Shown piece after piece: positions 6,848 through 9,566 of a DNA stretch of 9,566 bases. The stretch spans positions 1 through 9,566 of the forward strand of contig NZ_CALIIS010000072.1 in the NCBI RefSeq assembly GCF_938017705.1, given 5' to 3'. The notes beneath the pieces were generated by a model. That model did no database searches. It was not told the DNA's origin and saw only the letters and a program-made list of their open reading frames with translations. Position numbers and translations under genes: made by a program. Each line of letters begins with the position of its first letter. Within the stretch, counting starts at the first letter, position 1. The stretch is from an uncultured Campylobacter sp. Lineage in GTDB: Bacteria; Campylobacterota; Campylobacteria; Campylobacterales; Campylobacteraceae.

Positions 6848-6853
6848 TATAAT
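6848..6853 (+). promoter_or_regulatory. Candidate -10 box upstream of gpsA
   Basis: A perfect TATAAT stands at 6848-6853, about 335 bp before the gpsA ATG, with no clear -35. It could drive gpsA with a long leader that would include the repeat array at 6936-7060. Weak evidence on its own. Confidence 0.28.
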
Positions 6854-6935
6854 GGAGTTTCAAAATCCTCATTCGTTCGCTGCCGCGCCTTTTGTGAAAG
6901 TGTTTTTTGGCGGAAGAGCAAAACCTTAAAAGTAT

Positions 6936-7060
6936 GAAATTTTAGCGAGGTAAATTTTAAAAAAGCGAAGTTTTTGCTGAGTAAATTTCAAAAGCGCAGA
7001 ATTTTAACGAGACGAAATTTTGACGAGATGAAATTTTAAAAAGCGAATTTTAAAGCGTAG
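6936..7060 (+). repeat. Degenerate tandem array of about 16-bp repeats, 8 copies
   Basis: Units begin at 6936, 6951, 6967, 6982, 6999, 7014, 7030 and 7045, giving spacings of 15, 16, 15, 17, 15, 16 and 15. Representative copies are GAATTTTAACGAGAC, GAAATTTTGACGAGAT and GAAATTTTAAAAAGC; the third copy (GAAGTTTTTGCTGAG) is the most diverged. The array ends 126 bp before the gpsA ATG. No spacers separate the units, so it is not CRISPR. Confidence 0.7.
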
Positions 7061-7186
7061 CTTCGGCTAGCATTTGTGCAGGCTCATGTCGGTGCTTTTG
7101 GGCTAATTTTTCAAAGAGCGGGAATTTCAAGAGAATGAAATTTGAAAAACCGCAAATTTGCGAATAAATTTTTAAAAAGGAACATA

Positions 7187-8077
7187 ATGAAAATCGCGGT
7201 TATAGGCGCTGGCAAATGGGGTAGCGCGCTTTTTGATGCGCTTAGCGTGAAAAACGAATGCGTCATCACTTCGCGCACACCAAGGCAAATTCCGCATTTT
7301 GTAAGCGTGAGCGAAGCGCTGGAATGCGAAGCGCTTGTTTTTGCGCTCGCGGCACAACAAACCGCGCAGTGGCTGGATCAAAATTTCACCTACAAAAATC
7401 AAAAAATTCTAGTCGCTTCCAAGGGTATCGACGCGGCAAGCGGTAGGTTTTTGAACGAAATTTTTGAAGCGTATGTCGCGCGCGGCAATCTTGCTTATCT
7501 ATCAGGTCCATCGTTTGCCACCGAAGTCATGCAGAAGCTGCCTTGCGCGCTCGTCGTAAGCTCGTGTAACGAAAATCTAGCCGAACTTTTCGCAAGTGCC
7601 TTCCCTGCCTACATCAAGACCTATACGAGTGGCGATATCATCGGCGCAGAGGTGTGCGGCGCGTATAAAAATGTCATCGCCATCGCTAGTGGCGTTTGCG
7701 ATGGGCTCGAGCTCGGCAATAACGCTAGAGCGAGCTTGATCGCTCGCGGCATCGTAGAGATCGCGCGTTTCGGCAAGTTTTTCGGTGCGCGGGACGAGAC
7801 CTTTTTGGGCTTAAGCGGCGTGGGCGATCTGTTTTTGACCGCCTCGAGCGCGCTATCGCGAAACTACCGCGTAGGACTAGGGCTTGCGCGCGGCAAAGGG
7901 CTCGAAGAAATTCTGCGCGAGTTGGGCGAGGTCGCCGAGGGCGTGGCTACGACCGAAGCGGTCGTAAATATCGCGACAAAGCACAAGATCTACGCTCCGA
8001 TCGCTACCGAGGTCGCGCAAATTCTGCGTGGTAAGGACGTAAAGGCGAGTCTAAAGGACCTGCTACGCAAAAAATAG
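7187..8077 (+). CDS. gpsA: NAD(P)-dependent glycerol-3-phosphate dehydrogenase
   Basis: Makes sn-glycerol 3-phosphate from dihydroxyacetone phosphate, the backbone for phospholipids; cytoplasmic. The protein is 296 residues, the compact form seen in Campylobacter (E. coli 339). It has an N-terminal Rossmann fold with GAGKWGSAL (7-15), then SKG (78-80), LSGPSFATEV (105-114), AYKNVIAIASG (159-169) with the catalytic Lys161, and GLSGVGDLFLTASSALSRN (208-226) with Asp214, Arg225 and Asn226. The ATG at 7187 is chosen because AAGGA sits 5 bases upstream and the protein then opens MKIAVIGAGKWG, as in the family; an in-frame TTG at 7142 is rejected. It follows gatB after a gap of about 1 kb, so it probably has its own promoter. 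Confidence 0.98.
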   Translation: MKIAVIGAGKWGSALFDALSVKNECVITSRTPRQIPHFVSVSEALECEALVFALAAQQTAQWLDQNFTYKNQKILVASKGIDAASGRFLNEIFEAYVARGNLAYLSGPSFATEVMQKLPCALVVSSCNENLAELFASAFPAYIKTYTSGDIIGAEVCGAYKNVIAIASGVCDGLELGNNARASLIARGIVEIARFGKFFGARDETFLGLSGVGDLFLTASSALSRNYRVGLGLARGKGLEEILRELGEVAEGVATTEAVVNIATKHKIYAPIATEVAQILRGKDVKASLKDLLRKK

Positions 8078-8096
8078 CTGCATGGCGGAATTCTCT

Positions 8097-8111
8097 CGCT
8101 AAATTTTAGCG
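8097..8111. repeat. Palindrome CGCTAAATTTTAGCG after gpsA
   Basis: CGCTAAA and TTTAGCG form a perfect inverted repeat around a single T, 20 bp after the gpsA stop. It can form a 5-bp stem with a 5-nt loop. It lacks a following U run, so I do not call it a terminator, although it is suitably placed for mRNA 3'-end protection. Confidence 0.4.
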
Positions 8112-8548
8112 GTAAATTCGGCCTGCATAGGTTTTGATTTATCCGCTATGTTTGTGAAATTTAGTTGCTGGTTTTCGAATTCCGGTCGTTGTCCGTTTGG
8201 ATCTGTTTACGCGGCTTTGATTTAAAATTTTGCTTTAAGCTTGAGTGCGAAATTTTAAAGCGAGGTCGTAAAATTTTAAAAAGAGGCTAAATTTTAAAAC
8301 ATTTAATGTGGGTCGCAGGTAGTTGACGGCTGAGAGTGGAGCATATTGCTTGTCTGCGACTGGGTAGGTCAAAATTTTTGATGTGTCAGATTTAAAAATT
8401 AAGGCTTTTCTTTAGACGAGGCGGAAAGGCATAAATTTTGAAAATATTCAATACAGATGATGTGTAGTTTCGATAAATTTTTAGTGCTTGCAAAGGAGCG
8501 GGTTATTCGTCCGCGACTGCGACGAGTTAAAATTTTACAGAATGTTGG

Positions 8549-8569
8549 TGTATTATAAATTTTAATACA
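8549..8569. promoter_or_regulatory. Perfect dyad TGTATTA-N7-TAATACA upstream of uraA
   Basis: A 7-bp perfect inverted repeat with a 7-nt A/T spacer, 149 bp before the uraA ATG. It overlaps -10-like hexamers in both directions (TATAAA 8554-8559 on plus, TATAAT 8557-8552 on minus). The all-but-two A/T arms make a strong RNA terminator unlikely, and the symmetry suits a dimeric regulator. The regulator is unknown. Confidence 0.4.
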
Positions 8570-8717
8570 GGAGCCAAGGCGAAGGATCGCGAGATGGATT
8601 TAAGGGTTGCGACGTAAAAATTTAGCGAAGATAAGGCATATGGTCTATCAAGCTAAATTTTTACTAGCTCCGTTAAAGACGCTCGCGAGGCAAGCCGCAA
8701 AGATAAAAGAGGAGAAG

Positions 8718-9566
8718 ATGGAAAAATACGAAGGCTACAATCTCAGGCTACGCGACGCTCTCGTCGGCGTACAGTTTTTATTCGTCGCGTTTGGCGCGCT
8801 CGTGCTGGTGCCGATTTTAACGGGGCTTGATACGTCTGTGGCGCTGTTTACGGCGGGCATCGGCACGCTGCTGTTTCAGCTCATCACGCGCAAACACGTC
8901 CCGCCGATCTTTCTTGCGTCTAGTTTCGCGTTCATCGCGCCGCTTAGCTTTGGCGTGAAGGAGTGGGGCATCGCCGCGACGATGAGCGGAGTGATCGCGG
9001 CGGGACTATTTTATGTGGTTTTGAGCCTGCTTATTAGGCTCAAAGGCGAGGGATTTTTGCATAAAATTTTACCGCCCGTGGTCGTCGGCCCCGTCATCAT
9101 GACGATCGGCCTCATCCTCTCGCCCGCGGCCGTAAATATGGTCATGGGCAAGGGCAAGGAGGCGCTTTACACGCAGGGGCAGTCGCTTACTATCGCGCTC
9201 ATCTCGCTTTCGGCGGTTATCGTCGTTATGATGTTTGGCCGCGGTATGCTGCGCCTAGTGCCGATACTGTGCGGCATCGCGGCGGGATACTGCGCGTCGC
9301 TATTTGTCGGGATCGTGGATTTTACGCCGATTCTAAATGCGCCGTGGTTTGCAGTTCCGAGCTTCACCGCGCCAGTTTTTAAGCTAGAAGCGGTAATTTA
9401 CATGGTGCCTATCGCTATCGCGCCCGCGATCGAGCACATCGGCGATATGCTTGCGATCAGCAACGTCACGAAGGAAAATTTCCTAAAAAATCCGGGGCTT
9501 AAAAGCACTCTTCTGGGCGACGGACTCGCGACGTCGCTAGCAGGCTGCTTCGGCGGTCCGCCGAAC
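8718..9566 (+). CDS. uraA: Uracil permease of the NCS2 family, 3' end cut by the window edge
   Basis: Inner-membrane uracil:proton symporter for pyrimidine salvage. 283 residues are visible of about 410-430 expected. It opens with a short polar stretch MEKYEGYNLRLRDALVG, then hydrophobic helices from residue 15 onward. UraA-like landmarks are SSFAFIAP (68-75, on the binding-site strand), LPPVVVGPVIMTIGL (118-132), APAIEHIGDML (235-245) and the PGLKSTLLGDGLATSLAG to GGPPN run at the edge. Glu239 matches the substrate-binding Glu241 of E. coli UraA, while the His245 position is Asp243. ATG 8718 is chosen for the very strong GAGGAG just upstream; an in-frame ATG at 8640 would add 26 residues and has only AAGG. 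Other NCS2 substrates (xanthine, uric acid) are less likely given the SSFAFI and EHIG motifs. Confidence 0.9.
   Translation, partial: MEKYEGYNLRLRDALVGVQFLFVAFGALVLVPILTGLDTSVALFTAGIGTLLFQLITRKHVPPIFLASSFAFIAPLSFGVKEWGIAATMSGVIAAGLFYVVLSLLIRLKGEGFLHKILPPVVVGPVIMTIGLILSPAAVNMVMGKGKEALYTQGQSLTIALISLSAVIVVMMFGRGMLRLVPILCGIAAGYCASLFVGIVDFTPILNAPWFAVPSFTAPVFKLEAVIYMVPIAIAPAIEHIGDMLAISNVTKENFLKNPGLKSTLLGDGLATSLAGCFGGPPN

Larger units (their letters stand above)
6190..7186. other. Gap of about 1 kb without a convincing gene
   Basis: No open frame here has both a ribosome site and protein-like composition. The longest (6333-6539 plus, 6582-6764 plus, 6506-6733 minus, the last with a TTG start) overlap each other and resemble no family I know. 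The first two thirds (to about 6760) are of moderate G+C with several small hairpins. The last third is A+T-rich and filled with AAATTTT words. Two TATAAT boxes and a repeat array are listed separately. It could be a decayed gene, an unannotated RNA locus, or both. Confidence 0.6.
8078..8717. other. Gap of 640 bp between gpsA and uraA without a gene
   Basis: No protein-like open frame of useful length was found on either strand. The DNA is A+T-rich with repeated AAATTTTAAA words, notably three at 8250, 8271 and 8289 followed by AAAG, AAAG or AAAC. It contains a short palindrome just after gpsA and a perfect 7-7-7 dyad before uraA, both listed separately. No intrinsic terminator with a GC stem and U run was found. 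Confidence 0.6.

Noticed and set aside
6936..7060. CRISPR array
   Set aside because: Units are about 16 bp, degenerate and directly adjacent with no unique spacers, and no cas genes are present.
7142..7186. Upstream TTG start for gpsA
   Set aside because: The ATG at 7187 has AAGGA at ideal spacing and begins directly with the Rossmann strand expected at the N-terminus.
8640..8717. Upstream in-frame ATG adding 26 residues to uraA
   Set aside because: The ATG at 8718 has a much stronger GAGGAG; the added residues are not typical of NCS2 N-termini. It remains a minor possibility.

Overview
The window reads as a stretch of a Campylobacter chromosome (Campylobacterota). The gene set and order, the Campylobacter-type proteins, the TAAAAT-type -10 boxes and the many AAATTTTAAA-like words in intergenic DNA all fit. 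Many coding stretches are 50-60% G+C, too high for C. jejuni. That points to one of the higher-GC oral species (C. gracilis, C. rectus, C. showae or C. curvus group); the species is inference only.

Left block (1-3262, minus strand): a heat-shock operon hrcA-grpE-dnaK. It has a near-consensus sigma-70 promoter (3233-3262) and an imperfect CIRCE operator (3205-3231) directly downstream of the -10 box. HrcA represses from CIRCE, GrpE is the nucleotide exchange factor, and DnaK is the Hsp70 chaperone; dnaK runs off the left edge about 25 residues before its end. Base composition changes sharply inside dnaK.

Divergent spacer (3263-3759): it contains a 9-bp tandem repeat that lies in frame inside a possible 53-residue hydrophobic small protein, and the atpB -10 box.

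Middle block (3760-6189, plus strand): atpB (ATP synthase F0 subunit a), an overlapping gene for a small two-helix membrane protein, then gatB (tRNA-dependent amidotransferase subunit B) behind its own likely promoter.

Right block (6190-9566, plus strand): a roughly 1-kb gap with no convincing gene. It holds hairpins and a degenerate array of about 16-bp repeats. Then come gpsA (glycerol-3-phosphate dehydrogenase), a second gap of 640 bp containing a perfect 7-7-7 dyad, and a uraA-type uracil permease cut by the right edge.

All the solid genes are housekeeping genes. I see no CRISPR array, tRNA or rRNA gene, transposase, integrase or defence cassette, and no clear new multi-gene system. The items most worth a second look are the intragenic composition switch in dnaK, the repeat-bearing small ORF, the repeat array upstream of gpsA, the dyad upstream of uraA, and a possible structured RNA after gatB.
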